From JACCQS01 sp963766765 (GTDB lineage: Bacteria > Actinomycetota > Actinomycetes > Mycobacteriales > Geodermatophilaceae): a DNA stretch of 64,000 nt. Positions 1-9,749 of this stretch are shown here, in pieces; position 1 is the first letter of the stretch, and each line of letters begins with the position of its first letter. The notes beneath the pieces were generated by a model, which was not told the DNA's origin, ran no database searches, and saw only the letters and a program-made list of their open reading frames with translations. Both the position numbers and the translations under genes were made by a program. The DNA lies in NCBI GenBank assembly GCA_963766765.1, contig CAVYBR010000015.1, forward strand, positions 248,001-312,000. Reading direction: 5' to 3'.

Positions 1-1323
1 GCCCGGCTGACCGGGGCGGTTGCCGAGCCCGCGGCCCCCGGGTGGAGCGGGTGGAGCCATTCCCGGAGCCCCCGGTCCGCCGGCGCGGCCCGGGATCTGC
101 GGGCGCGCGGCGGCACTCGGCGGGGCACCCCGACCACCTGGTGGCATCGCGGGAGAAGCCGGTGCATTTCGCCCGGCGAGAGCATTGCTCGGAGGTGCCG
201 GGGGTGGACTGCCAGGAGCACTCGGCGGGGCACCGCGTAGTGCCTGTGCCCCAGCAGGTGTCGTACCTGCGCCCACGCCCGTCGGCGGCGCAGGGGGCGC
301 GCCCCGGGTCCCGGCGAGCCCGGACGAGGGGGCTCCCGCCGAGCCGATGGCTGGAGCAACAGGCGGCGGGCCCTGAGCGGCGCCGGGGATCGCTCCTGCC
401 GCCCCGATGACCGGAGGCGCCGGTGGAGCACCGATGCCACCGGGACCGGTCGCAGGCATGACCGGTGCAGTGGGAGCGGGGCCGCGCACGGGCGCGGCGG
501 GAGCGGGGGGACGTACTGGGGCTGCGGGCGGCGGCAGAAGGGCCTGCCCGCCAGGCCCGGGGATCAGCACTGCGTGCGGTGTGCCGCGGGGCGGCGCTGC
601 GGGCGGTGCGCCGGGTGGGGCGCCGGCGGCACCGCCGCCACCACCTGGAGCCTGCGGAGCCCCCGCGCCGGATCCTGGGCCGCCGAGCGCCGCCTGCATG
701 CGCTCTGGCGTGATCGGGCGGGCATCCGCCGGGCCGGCGAACTTTCCCTCGACCTGGGTGGGGGTCCCGGTGAAGACCTGAGCCAGAGTTTCCAGGATCG
801 CCCGCGACTGCGCGGACTTCTCCTCGACCATGGCCTCCATGTCGTCTTCGTCCTCGTCCCCCATCCATCCAGGGCCGAATTCGTTTTCGTCGATTGCGGC
901 GACTTCGGTCTTGAACCCCGCGTAAAGCGTCGCCATCTGCTGCTGTGCCGTCTGGATCGCGCTGGCGAGGCGGTGCATGGCTGCCTCGTTGGCGCGTGCC
1001 GCGGCCGCCCAGAGCCGCAGTGAATACAGCGTGCCGCCGATGTGGGTGAAGAACGGCTCGGCCGCATCAGAGCGCCAGACCTGGCGCAGGCTTTCACCGT
1101 AGGACGAGATGTTGTCCCGAGTGGCCTCGAACAGGCTCGCGGCGTTGCCCCACATTGCGGCCGTGGCGTGCGCCGCGCCGTCGTCGAGCCGCCGCAGCAT
1201 CTCGACATGCGCTTCGATTTCCAGGGGCCGGAAGTCAGGCGCCGTGGGGCACCGGGCGGCGAAGGTCCCGTAGCTACCTTTTCCGCCGGTGTAGCCGTAC
1301 TCCCCCGGCGCTGGGTCAGCCAT
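1..1323 (-). CDS. WXG/PPE-like ESX-associated protein, 3' end outside the window
   Basis: The frame is open from an ATG at 1323 to the window edge (441 codons, no stop seen). The first ~190 residues are alpha-helical and contain a WRSDAA segment near residue 84, which resembles the W-x-G/W-x-S turn of WXG100 and PPE helical hairpins. The rest is a long Pro/Ala/Gly-rich tail, as in many type VII secretion substrates. The start is supported by AGGAG five bases upstream. The gene lies 45 bp after another ESX-associated gene and downstream of eccC on the same strand, so it is probably secreted by or attached to that system. It could instead be an EspG- or EspK-like accessory protein; no enzyme motif is visible. 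Confidence 0.75.
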   Translation of the reverse strand, partial: MADPAPGEYGYTGGKGSYGTFAARCPTAPDFRPLEIEAHVEMLRRLDDGAAHATAAMWGNAASLFEATRDNISSYGESLRQVWRSDAAEPFFTHIGGTLYSLRLWAAAARANEAAMHRLASAIQTAQQQMATLYAGFKTEVAAIDENEFGPGWMGDEDEDDMEAMVEEKSAQSRAILETLAQVFTGTPTQVEGKFAGPADARPITPERMQAALGGPGSGAGAPQAPGGGGGAAGAPPGAPPAAPPRGTPHAVLIPGPGGQALLPPPAAPVRPPAPAAPVRGPAPTAPVMPATGPGGIGAPPAPPVIGAAGAIPGAAQGPPPVAPAIGSAGAPSSGLAGTRGAPPAPPTGVGAGTTPAGAQALRGAPPSAPGSPPPAPPSNALAGRNAPASPAMPPGGRGAPPSAAARPQIPGRAGGPGAPGMAPPAPPGGRGLGNRPGQPG

Positions 1324-1368
1324 GACAACTCCTGAGTGACGAAAGGGGATCGAGCGGGCAGAGCGTGA

Positions 1369-2049
1369 TTAGTCCCGCATCTTTCCTAGGTCGTCGGCGT
1401 ACTGCTGGTACACCTCACGGAGTTCGTTGGGATCGAGCCGCTCCAGATCGTCGTTCGCATCTGCCGGGACGGTGTAGGTGCCGTCACCGGTGTGGATCGT
1501 CCGCGAATCGTGCGGGTCGTAGGTGTTGTAGTGGTCATCCCCGACTGGTCCGCGGGGCAGGGTGTTGCCGCCGGTCGCCGCTCGATCCGGCCCGGCCGGC
1601 GCCTGCGGACCGTTGAACATGCCCTGGCCGCCCGAGACGTCGAACGCGTCCTGCACGTCTTTCAAGGTGGCCGCCGTGGTCGTGTCCCCGTTGAGATAGG
1701 TGATGGCAATGCTCGCCGCACCCGTGCCCAACGCCATCAGGCCCTTGTGGACATCGGTGCTGAACATCGTGAGGGCCTCGAATCCCGCTGCGTGATCGAG
1801 AGCGAACGCCTCTGCCTCCATGAACGAGGCGCCGATCCGATTGGACTCCCCGGCCATGGACATGACGCCGTCACTCGAGCTCTTGACGAAGTCGGTGGAC
1901 TCGCCGTTGACCTGGCTGGCGAAGACCTTCACCCCGTCAGGACTGACATTGATGCCCTGCCCGCCGCCCGGCAGGAACGCGCTCGCGTCCCCTTCGGTCT
2001 TTGCACGGTCCAGCCAACCGCCTTCTCTGGTGGTCTCATCGGCGCCCAT
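1369..2049 (-). CDS. ESX-locus protein of unknown function
   Basis: This 226-residue protein sits between eccC and the WXG/PPE-like gene. The ATG at 2049 was chosen over an upstream in-frame ATG because GGAGGGG stands just before it. The middle (about residues 45-130) looks helical, with SSSDGVMSM and ALDHAAGFEAL segments compatible with a WXG-like hairpin. The C-terminus is acidic and ends in a likely helix (ELREVYQQYADDLGKM). No signal peptide or membrane segment is visible. Position suggests a type VII substrate or substrate-binding partner; the family was not recognised. Confidence 0.7.
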   Translation of the reverse strand: MGADETTREGGWLDRAKTEGDASAFLPGGGQGINVSPDGVKVFASQVNGESTDFVKSSSDGVMSMAGESNRIGASFMEAEAFALDHAAGFEALTMFSTDVHKGLMALGTGAASIAITYLNGDTTTAATLKDVQDAFDVSGGQGMFNGPQAPAGPDRAATGGNTLPRGPVGDDHYNTYDPHDSRTIHTGDGTYTVPADANDDLERLDPNELREVYQQYADDLGKMRD

Positions 2050-2220
2050 GTCATTCCCCTCCCGCGTCGTCTGTTCGGTTCGGTCAGCGAGCACGTGACC
2101 CCTGTCAGGGGCCCTCACGTACGAAAAGCTCTGTTGGGTAGACGGTTCTCGCCCAGCCCCGGTTCCGTACAGCTAACCCGATCAAAGTGAAGAACAGGTA
2201 AATCGTCAATCTCGAGATGA

Positions 2221-5200
2221 TCAATCCTGGGGCGGCAGCCAAGCAAGCTGCACCAACTGGACCCCCGATTTCCGCGTGACCAGCCAACCGCGACCCGGCG
2301 GAAGCGGCTGCGGTCGGACCGCGCCGATGAGAGCACCCTCCTCCTTCGTGCCGGACATCACAATGCCGGGAGTGGCCAGTTCGCGCAGCCTCATCAGAAT
2401 CGGCTCGTACATCGCGCGGCCGGCCCCGCCTGAGCGTCGAGCGACGATGAGGTGCAGGCCGACGTCTCGCGCTTGGGCCAGGAAATCCAGGAACCCGGAC
2501 AGGGGATTGGTGCTGCCTCCGGCCACGAGGTCGTAATCGTCGACGAGCACGTACACCTCTGGACCTCCCCACCAACTGCGGTTCCGCAGTTGGTCAGGGG
2601 TGACATCCGGGCCGGGCAGCCGCTTCTTGAGGACAGCGGTGATGTCGTTGGTGATAGCCAGGGTGTTGTCCGCCCCGGTGCCGTACCCGATGAGCATGTC
2701 CGACTCGATCGCGCCGAGCAGGCTGCGCCGGTAGTCGATGAGGACCACCCGCACCTGCGCCTCGTCGTACTGCTCCACCAGTCGCGTGGCCATAGATCGC
2801 AGGAAGGCTGTCTTGCCGCACTCGGAGTCGCCGTAGACCACGAAATGCGAGTCCGTGCTCATGTCGACATAGACCGGCCCGAGGTCGCTCTCGGCCAGGC
2901 CGATCGGGATGCCCCGACTGACATCCACCGGCAGCCGGGAGTGCTCGACGACCGCGGGCAGCAGCCGGACCGCCGGTGCCGTCGGGCCCTGCCAGGCCTT
3001 TCGGATGTCCTGGACGAGAGAGGCCACTCCGTCGGCGAGGTCCTCGATCTCCTGGACGCCGTCGATGCGGGGCAGGCCGGTCAGCATGTGCATCTTCTCT
3101 GTGGTGATGCCGCGGCCTGGGGTTTCCGGCGGCACGTTCATAGCCGTGCGCCGGTCGAGGTAGGAGTCGCCCGGATCGCCGAGGCGGAGCTCCAGACGGG
3201 TTCCGAAGAGATCTCTGATCGCCGAACGGAGGTCATTCCACCGGGTGGCCGTCGTCACGACGTGCACACCGTAGGAAAGCCCGCGGGTCGCGATGTCGGC
3301 GACGACGGCGTCCATGCCCTCGAAGTCGTTGCGCAGGGTCAGCCAGCCGTCGATGACGAGGAAGACATCTCCGAACGGGTCGTCGGTCACCTGACCGGCG
3401 CGGATCCGGCGGCGGTAGGCGCCCATGCCCTCCAAGCCGAGTTCGCCGAACCGGCGTTCGCGAACCGCGAGCAGATTGGACAGTTCGGCGATCGTCCGCC
3501 GGATCTCATCGACCTCGGTGCGTCCGTACACGCCGCCCATGTGCGGCAGGTCGCGCAGCGACGACAGCGAGCCACCACCGAAGTCCAAGCAATAGAACTG
3601 GACCTCGCGTGGCGTGTTGGTCAGCGCCATGCTCGCGATCAGCGTCCGAAGGGCGGTGCTCTTGCCGCTCTGCGTACCGCCGACGACGACGACGTGTCCA
3701 CCGGCTCCCGACAGATCCAGGGTCATCGTCTCGCGCCGCTGTTCGAGCGGTCGGTCGATCAGACCGACCTGCGCCTTGAGGGCACCGCGTAGGTCCGGGT
3801 TGGCAACCGTCAGACCACGTTCCTCATCCTCCACCAGCGTGGGGAGGAGTTGGTCCAAGGTCGGCGGCTCCTTCAACGGCGGCAGCCACACCTGGTGGGC
3901 GGGAACACCTTTGCCGTGAAGTCGTTCAACCATGACATCGAGCAGGCTCTCGCCCATGCCCTCGTCAGCGTCCTCGAGGACGGCGTCGGACTTCTCCTCC
4001 TCGACCGGCGGAGCGAGATATTGCGTGTCGTACTCCAGGACCACCGCGTCGTCACGGAGCGAGCGGTCGACCCGGCTGCCGCCGTCGCGGCGATAGACCC
4101 CGGAGACGTACGCCGCCCGGAAGCGCTCCAACGGGTCCGTTCCGAACTTGATGAATCCGTGTCCCGGTGCGCGGGGGAGCTCGAAGGCATCCGGCGAACC
4201 GAGGACGACCCGGCTCTCCATCGCCGAGTTCGTACGCAGCCCGATCCGGTACGACAAGTGGGTGTCCAGGCCACGCAACCGGCCCTCCTCGAGCCGTTGG
4301 GAGGCGAGGAGCAGATGCACGCCGAGGGAGCGCCCAACCCGGCCGATCTGAACGAACATGTCGATGAAGTCGGGCTTGGCCGACAGCAGTTCGCTGAACT
4401 CGTCGCAGACGATGAGCAGACTCGGCATCGGTGCGAGCGGGATGCCGGAGGTTCGGGCCTTTTCATAGTCCCGAAGCGAGGCATAGTTGCCGGCGGCGCG
4501 CAGTAATTCCTGCCGGCGCAACAACTCACCGTTGATCGCGTCGGCCATCCGGTCGACGAGGGGCAACTCATCGGCGAGGTTGGTGATGACCGCGCTTGTG
4601 TGCGGCAGCCGATCGAGCTTGATGAATGTGGCGCCGCCCTTGAAGTCGGTCAGCACGAAGTTGAGGGTCTCCGAGTCGTGCGTCGCAGCCAGTGCCAGGA
4701 CGAGCGTGCGCAGCAGTTCGGACTTGCCGGCTCCGGTCGCACCGATCAGCAGCCCGTGCGGACCCATGCCGTCCTGCGCGGACTCCTTGATGTCCAAGTC
4801 GATGGACTGACCGTCCGGACCGATCCCGATCGGAACGCGCAACCGATCCCGGTTGGCCCGCGGTGCCCAGCCCTGCCTGGTCTCGAACGAGTACGGGTCG
4901 TCGATTCCGAGCAGGTCGGCGAGATCGAGCGCATTGTTCATCGCCTGCTCGCCCTTGCCACCGATGGACAGGCGCAGTGGGGAGATCTGCCGGCCGAGGG
5001 CTTCGATCTCCACTTCGCTGAGTTCGTCGGCAAGCCCGATCGTGGCCTCGCCGTCAGCGGTACGGCTCTTGAGGTTGCCTGCCTTGTCGACGTCCAGGAC
5101 CAGGGTGGCTCGATCCAGCAGGCGTGGCGGCGGCGTGGTCAGGTCGAGGACCGTGACGCCCTCGACGCCACCGCCGCTGCTCATCAGGTGGCTGGATCCC

Positions 5201-6183
5201 GCAACATCGCCGCCATCGAGGATCACGACGAGATGCGCACCGGCGATCTGTGCGCTCGCCTCGGCTGGATTGAAGCGCGGGCGGCTCGCGAGCATCTCGT
5301 CGAGCATCGCCTCCAGAGCGGGGAGGCTGGTTGTGACCAGCCGGAGAGGGCCCAACGCGTCCGTGCGCTCCGGGTGCAGTGCGTGCGGGAACCACTTGGC
5401 CCATTCCCAGCTGGCCCGCTCCTGGGTGCCGGCGACCACGGCGACGATGATGTCCTCGGGCGAGTGGTGCACGCACAGCTGCGCCATCGCGGCACGAATC
5501 AGGGATCGTGCCCGATCGATCTGGCCGATGACGTGCACGCGACTGAACCCATTGATTGCCATGGCAATCGGCAGATCGGGCACAGTGGAATACGTCAGGA
5601 CGAAACGGCGTAAAGCACTGGCGCACAAGGGCTCCAACTCATCCAGAGACCTGGACGGCGGTGCGATGATCGGGGTGGCCAAAGCTTGCGGTCCGACGCC
5701 GATGCGGACCACGCCGAAGTCGGCATGGTTCGTACGGCGTTCCCAGAGCCGATGGCTTGCCGCGGTCGCCCAGAGTGCGACCGGGTCGGGATGGCGGTAG
5801 AACATGGCTTCGCGCTGTTCGACGGCGGTACGCCGAACCTTGCGGCGATGCAGCGACAGGTGGCGCATGTATTCTCGGCGCTTGGCGATCAGCTCCTTCT
5901 TGCTCGGCCCGCCGCCACCTTGGAGCAGCTGCGCGGCCATCATGCCGATCATGGAGAACCCGATCATCCCGCCGGCGATGTAGGCGAACGGCCCGGAGCG
6001 CTGACTCGCGAACAGCAGGGCCATTCCGGCGGAGCCGGCCACCATCGGCAGCATCATCATCATCCGGCCCCAACCCGCGCCGGTAGGCGGCGGAATCTCG
6101 GGTGGCGGGTCGAGCAGCACCTCACCGATCGGCAGCTCCGGGGCATCCCGGCGAGGCTGGCGACGCAAGATGACGGTGGCCAC
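2221..6183 (-). CDS. eccC: Type VII secretion ATPase EccC (fused EccCa/EccCb)
   Basis: EccC is the FtsK/SpoIIIE-type motor of the ESX inner-membrane complex; it recognises WXG100 substrates and drives export. The 1,320-residue product has two membrane segments near residues 40-90 and three ATPase domains. Their Walker A motifs are GATGAGKS (about 482), GGTQSGKS (about 833) and GDSECGKT (about 1116). Walker B-like segments are visible, for example LLIVCDEFSELL. In mycobacterial ESX-1 and related systems the protein can be split in two; here it is one chain, as in many other actinobacteria. The start is GTG with AGAAGGG upstream. It is transcribed divergently from eccD across 184 bp. Confidence 0.97.
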   Translation of the reverse strand: MATVILRRQPRRDAPELPIGEVLLDPPPEIPPPTGAGWGRMMMMLPMVAGSAGMALLFASQRSGPFAYIAGGMIGFSMIGMMAAQLLQGGGGPSKKELIAKRREYMRHLSLHRRKVRRTAVEQREAMFYRHPDPVALWATAASHRLWERRTNHADFGVVRIGVGPQALATPIIAPPSRSLDELEPLCASALRRFVLTYSTVPDLPIAMAINGFSRVHVIGQIDRARSLIRAAMAQLCVHHSPEDIIVAVVAGTQERASWEWAKWFPHALHPERTDALGPLRLVTTSLPALEAMLDEMLASRPRFNPAEASAQIAGAHLVVILDGGDVAGSSHLMSSGGGVEGVTVLDLTTPPPRLLDRATLVLDVDKAGNLKSRTADGEATIGLADELSEVEIEALGRQISPLRLSIGGKGEQAMNNALDLADLLGIDDPYSFETRQGWAPRANRDRLRVPIGIGPDGQSIDLDIKESAQDGMGPHGLLIGATGAGKSELLRTLVLALAATHDSETLNFVLTDFKGGATFIKLDRLPHTSAVITNLADELPLVDRMADAINGELLRRQELLRAAGNYASLRDYEKARTSGIPLAPMPSLLIVCDEFSELLSAKPDFIDMFVQIGRVGRSLGVHLLLASQRLEEGRLRGLDTHLSYRIGLRTNSAMESRVVLGSPDAFELPRAPGHGFIKFGTDPLERFRAAYVSGVYRRDGGSRVDRSLRDDAVVLEYDTQYLAPPVEEEKSDAVLEDADEGMGESLLDVMVERLHGKGVPAHQVWLPPLKEPPTLDQLLPTLVEDEERGLTVANPDLRGALKAQVGLIDRPLEQRRETMTLDLSGAGGHVVVVGGTQSGKSTALRTLIASMALTNTPREVQFYCLDFGGGSLSSLRDLPHMGGVYGRTEVDEIRRTIAELSNLLAVRERRFGELGLEGMGAYRRRIRAGQVTDDPFGDVFLVIDGWLTLRNDFEGMDAVVADIATRGLSYGVHVVTTATRWNDLRSAIRDLFGTRLELRLGDPGDSYLDRRTAMNVPPETPGRGITTEKMHMLTGLPRIDGVQEIEDLADGVASLVQDIRKAWQGPTAPAVRLLPAVVEHSRLPVDVSRGIPIGLAESDLGPVYVDMSTDSHFVVYGDSECGKTAFLRSMATRLVEQYDEAQVRVVLIDYRRSLLGAIESDMLIGYGTGADNTLAITNDITAVLKKRLPGPDVTPDQLRNRSWWGGPEVYVLVDDYDLVAGGSTNPLSGFLDFLAQARDVGLHLIVARRSGGAGRAMYEPILMRLRELATPGIVMSGTKEEGALIGAVRPQPLPPGRGWLVTRKSGVQLVQLAWLPPQD

Positions 6184-6320
6184 GGGGGCACCCTTCTGGG
6201 TTCGACGGTCCTGGACGCTGGCTTGCGGGGCGGACCTATCGTATGAGGCATGATCGCGGACCGTGGTTCCAAGTCGGTGACATCCTCACCGGCTGCAGCC
6301 ACCATCGGGGGAGCCAAGCC

Positions 6321-6371
6321 ATGAGCCGACAGCAGGAGAGCGGCGCTGCGCGCGACGGGGTAAAGAAGTGA
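6321..6371 (+). CDS. Possible 16-codon leader peptide ahead of eccD
   Basis: An ATG at 6321 with GGGGAG eight bases upstream opens a 16-codon frame ending in TGA at 6369-6371. That stop overlaps the GTG start of eccD as GTGA. No other good Shine-Dalgarno site stands just before the eccD GTG, so the leader could deliver ribosomes to eccD by translational coupling. The peptide is hydrophilic and probably has no function of its own. It may be chance; the overlap geometry is the main argument. Confidence 0.4.
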   Translation: MSRQQESGAARDGVKK

Positions 6372-7759
6372 GTCGGGGCGCTACAACCGGTCTGGCCCGG
6401 ATCACGATTGCCGCACCACGGCGCCGCGTCGACGTCGCGCTTCCCGAGCATTCCTCGGCCGCTGAACTGATGCCCGGACTCCTCCGCGCGGCCGGCGACG
6501 AGTTGGCTGACGAAGGCCAGGACCACGGCGGCTGGGCGCTGCGCAAGGCGGATGGGACCCTGATCGACCCCTCGCGGCCGATCGGCGCCCAGGAATTGCG
6601 CGATGGGGACGTCCTGCACCTGGTTCCGCGTCAGGCCGAGTGGCCCGAGATGGACTACGACGACGTCGTCGATGCGATCGCCACCGATACCCGACGCCAG
6701 AGCCGATCGTGGGGGACGGCCAACACCCGCCGGGCCGGGGTGGCCATAGCCGCCATCGCCCTTCTGCTGGGTTTGGCAGTCCTGCTGACCGCTGGACCCT
6801 CCTGGGCGCTGCCCGGCGGAATCATGCTCGGGCTGGCGGGAGTATTGCTCGCCGTCTCGGTGGCTCTGGCCCGCGCCTTGGGTGACGCCGGCGCAGGAGC
6901 GGTCATCGGCAGTGTGGCGATGGTCTACGGCTTCGCCGGTGGGGTGAGCTTGAGCCAAGGGGCGCAATCGCTGCTGGACGCGGAGGCGCCGCAGTACGCG
7001 GCGGGGTTCGCCGTCCTCTTCGTCGTCGCGCTGTTGGGTTTCATCGGGATCGCCGACCGCACCCACTACTTCGTCGCCGGGCTCACGATCGGTCTGCTCG
7101 GATTCCTCGGCTCCCTGATCGGGCTGATCGACGGAACCAGGCTCGTCGACGTCGCCGCGATCCTGGTCTCGGTGGTCATCATCTTCACGCCGATGATCCC
7201 GCTGCTGTCCATCCGGCTGGCCAAACTGCCGATGCCGACGCTGCCCACCACCGTGGACGACCTGCTCGCTGACCCACCGGTCGTGCCGTTGTCGAGGGTG
7301 CACTCGACTGTGCGGCGGACCGACGAGCTGATGACCGGCATGCTCCTCGGCGGATCGTTTGTCGTCGCCGCGTCGGAGATCGTGCTTGTGTTGGACGGGT
7401 CGGTTGGCGCCTACGTCCTCGTGTCGGTCGTGGCGTTGGCAACGCTCCTGCGCGGGAGGCTGTTTCCCGCCGTACGACACCGCGCTCCGCTCCTTGTGGC
7501 CGGCCTCGTCGGGCTATTGGCGATCGCGGCGGGGTACATGGCGATCGCGCCGGATATGCGCTTGTCGATCACATTGCCGGTGATCGTCGTCCTCGCCGGA
7601 TTCGTGCTGGCCGCCGGTTTCGTCTACCAAAATCGCCCGCCCAGCCCGTACATGGGTCGGATCGCCGACATCTTCGACGTCCTGCTGGTGATCGCCGTGG
7701 TGCCGACCGCCTGCTCGGTGCTGGGCTTGTACGGATATCTGCGCGGGTTGTCGGGCTGA
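6368..7759 (+). CDS. eccD: Type VII secretion membrane channel protein EccD
   Basis: EccD forms the large membrane vestibule of the ESX complex. The N-terminal ~95 residues form a ubiquitin-like domain (RITIAAPRRRVDVALPEHSS through LRDGDVLHL). They are followed by about eleven hydrophobic helices from residue ~122 to the C-terminus. Its length, 463 residues, fits the family. The GTG start overlaps the stop of a short leader frame, and the stop is six bases before eccB. The order eccD-eccB-esx is common outside mycobacteria. Confidence 0.95.
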   Translation: MSRGATTGLARITIAAPRRRVDVALPEHSSAAELMPGLLRAAGDELADEGQDHGGWALRKADGTLIDPSRPIGAQELRDGDVLHLVPRQAEWPEMDYDDVVDAIATDTRRQSRSWGTANTRRAGVAIAAIALLLGLAVLLTAGPSWALPGGIMLGLAGVLLAVSVALARALGDAGAGAVIGSVAMVYGFAGGVSLSQGAQSLLDAEAPQYAAGFAVLFVVALLGFIGIADRTHYFVAGLTIGLLGFLGSLIGLIDGTRLVDVAAILVSVVIIFTPMIPLLSIRLAKLPMPTLPTTVDDLLADPPVVPLSRVHSTVRRTDELMTGMLLGGSFVVAASEIVLVLDGSVGAYVLVSVVALATLLRGRLFPAVRHRAPLLVAGLVGLLAIAAGYMAIAPDMRLSITLPVIVVLAGFVLAAGFVYQNRPPSPYMGRIADIFDVLLVIAVVPTACSVLGLYGYLRGLSG

Positions 7760-7765
7760 TCGCTG

Positions 7766-9205
7766 ATGGCGAGCCGGCGCGATCTCTTCCAGTCGTATCA
7801 GTTCATGGTCCAGCGGGTCATTTCTGGCGTGGTGCTGCGCGAGACCGATCCGATCCAGTCGCCGCTGCGCAAGATGATCGGGTCCGGCTTCGCCAGCGTC
7901 ATGATCGGGGTGGTGGCGTTGGCCGGAACCGCCCTGATCGGCATCTTCTGGCCGAGCGGGAACACGACCTGGCAGGACGGCGGCGCAGTCATCATCGAAG
8001 AGGACACCGGCGCGACCTTCGCTTGGTTGCCCGATGCCGACGGTGTGCAGACGCTCTATCCGACCGCCAACTTCGCTTCCGCGGCACTGCTCGTCGGGAC
8101 CACGAAAGTTGTCGAGGTCTCGCACGCATCCCTGCTGGAGGCTCCGCGCGGACCGCGGCTGGGCATCCTCGACGCACCGGACTCGATACCCCAGCCGGAT
8201 CTGATGCTGCAGAGCGGGTGGAGCCTGTGCTCTCTGCCGCTCGAGGACGTGGACGGCGCCTTCGTCCCCAATACCGGCCTGGTAGTCGGTCAAAACCCCA
8301 GTGAGGGGAATGAGATCGAGGAACAGGCGGCGTTGGTCCAGGACGTCACCGAAGGCACGCTGCACCTGATCTGGAACGGTCATCAGTTCCCGATCAGCAA
8401 TGCGGGTACGGATGAAAGTGCGGTTCTGGAGGCGCTGATCCTTCAGGGAGTAACCCCTATCAATGTCGGCACGGCCTGGTTGAACGGGGTACCGCGCGGA
8501 GATGTCCTGCGGCCGAATGCGGTAGCCGGGCGCGGCGAGGTCTCGACCGCGATCTCCGATGGAATTGTCGGCCAGATCCGCACCAACGAGGCCGGGGGCA
8601 GGACGCAGTATTACCAGGTCGGCGCTACGCAGATCATCGAGATCACCGAGGTTCAAGCCCGAATCCTGTTGGCCGAGCCCGGGATCGAGGTCGCCTATGA
8701 GGGCCGCCGCGTTGCGGAATTCCCGCTGCAACCCGCAGAGGCAGCCGATGCGCCACGGGTGGACCTGGATGCGCCGAGTGCGACGGATCCGCCGGCGTCT
8801 GTGCCGGCTCCCGCCGAGACCATCAACCCAGATCCGACAATCTGCGCCTACTTCGACGACGACGCGCCCACTCCCGTGATCAGCGTCGATGCCAAGGTGG
8901 AAGGTGTCGAGAACGCCAATCCGACCCAGCAACAGACCGAGTCCGGAACGGTGCTTGCCGACCGTGTGCTGGTCGAGTCCGGGCACGCGGCGATCGTGCA
9001 GGAGCAGCCGTCCAACGGTTCGACGAGCGGCGTCCGCTACCTCGTTACCGACGAGGGACGCCGCTACCTCCTGCCCTCGTCGGAGGTGGCGGCCATCCTC
9101 GGTTACGGCTCGATCCAACCAGTCCAGCTGCCGTCGTCGCTGATTGCGCGGATACCGGCGGGCAGTGCGCTGGACCCTGTCGAGGCGCAGCGTCCGGTCA
9201 GCTGA
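7766..9205 (+). CDS. eccB: Type VII secretion protein EccB
   Basis: EccB is an ESX membrane-complex subunit with one N-terminal membrane helix and a large extracytoplasmic domain. The typical opening (MASRRDLFQSYQFMVQR) is followed by a single membrane segment at about residues 40-62, then a long repeat-containing exported region. Two cysteines (around residues 150 and 360) could pair. The Pro/Ala-rich stretch near 330-350 is probably a linker. The length of 479 residues is normal. The gene follows eccD by six bases and precedes the esx pair by about 190 bp. Confidence 0.95.
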   Translation: MASRRDLFQSYQFMVQRVISGVVLRETDPIQSPLRKMIGSGFASVMIGVVALAGTALIGIFWPSGNTTWQDGGAVIIEEDTGATFAWLPDADGVQTLYPTANFASAALLVGTTKVVEVSHASLLEAPRGPRLGILDAPDSIPQPDLMLQSGWSLCSLPLEDVDGAFVPNTGLVVGQNPSEGNEIEEQAALVQDVTEGTLHLIWNGHQFPISNAGTDESAVLEALILQGVTPINVGTAWLNGVPRGDVLRPNAVAGRGEVSTAISDGIVGQIRTNEAGGRTQYYQVGATQIIEITEVQARILLAEPGIEVAYEGRRVAEFPLQPAEAADAPRVDLDAPSATDPPASVPAPAETINPDPTICAYFDDDAPTPVISVDAKVEGVENANPTQQQTESGTVLADRVLVESGHAAIVQEQPSNGSTSGVRYLVTDEGRRYLLPSSEVAAILGYGSIQPVQLPSSLIARIPAGSALDPVEAQRPVS

Positions 9206-9396
9206 ACAGCAGGCCAACCGCGGAGAAAGCCTTTGCGCTCGAACTTTTAACATCACCATGCGGGTGACTATGGTTATCCAAAACTGGGGAACCGACAGGC
9301 CGGTCCGGCCGTCTCAACGTGACCTGAGGATCCTAAGAACGGCGCGATCCCTCGTCGGGGCGTGAGCGCGGAAGATCTAGTGGAGGTGTGTGGACT

Positions 9397-9735
9397 TTGG
9401 TTGAAGGCAGTGGTGTAAGTAGGGACCAGCTCCTGACGTTCGGTGACAACGCGATTGCTACATCGGGGGAAATGAGCGGGAACATCAGCAGCTTGATGAA
9501 CAGGTTGTCGAGTCTTCCGGAGGTTTCTCGCGGAGACTGGATCGTGAAGTTCACGCAGGTCCAAGAGGCAGTCAATCGGAACATGACGATCATGACCCAG
9601 GCGCTCGAAGCGACCGGGTCGGACGCCAAGACCGCAGCCGGCGGTTTCTCCGAAGGTGACCAGAGCCAGGCGCAGCAACAGGCAAACGTTGCCGACGCGG
9701 CCTCGGGCATCAAAGTCGATAGCTTCCGGGTCTAG
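9397..9735 (+). CDS. WXG100-family protein, EsxB-like, with degenerate motif
   Basis: A small helical protein of about 112 residues, first of a tandem pair directly after eccB; such pairs are exported as heterodimers. The central turn reads DWIVKF, so the usual W-x-G glycine is replaced by valine. I prefer the TTG at 9397 because GGAGG at 9382-9386 is ten bases away; a GTG at 9388 is in frame but almost touches the Shine-Dalgarno site. The gap to the next gene is 14 bp with a good ribosome-binding site, so the two are co-translated. No clear YxxxD/E export signal is seen. Confidence 0.8.
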   Translation: MVEGSGVSRDQLLTFGDNAIATSGEMSGNISSLMNRLSSLPEVSRGDWIVKFTQVQEAVNRNMTIMTQALEATGSDAKTAAGGFSEGDQSQAQQQANVADAASGIKVDSFRV

Positions 9736-9749
9736 GGGGAGAGGCAACA

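Noticed and set aside
2094..2118. Hairpin-like CCCTG/CAGGG in the gap after eccC
   Set aside because: Stem of about five pairs with almost no loop and no U run; too weak to call a terminator.
7514..9259. A 581-codon minus-strand frame opposite eccB
   Set aside because: Composition is that of a high-GC antisense shadow, and eccB on the plus strand has the full family pattern.
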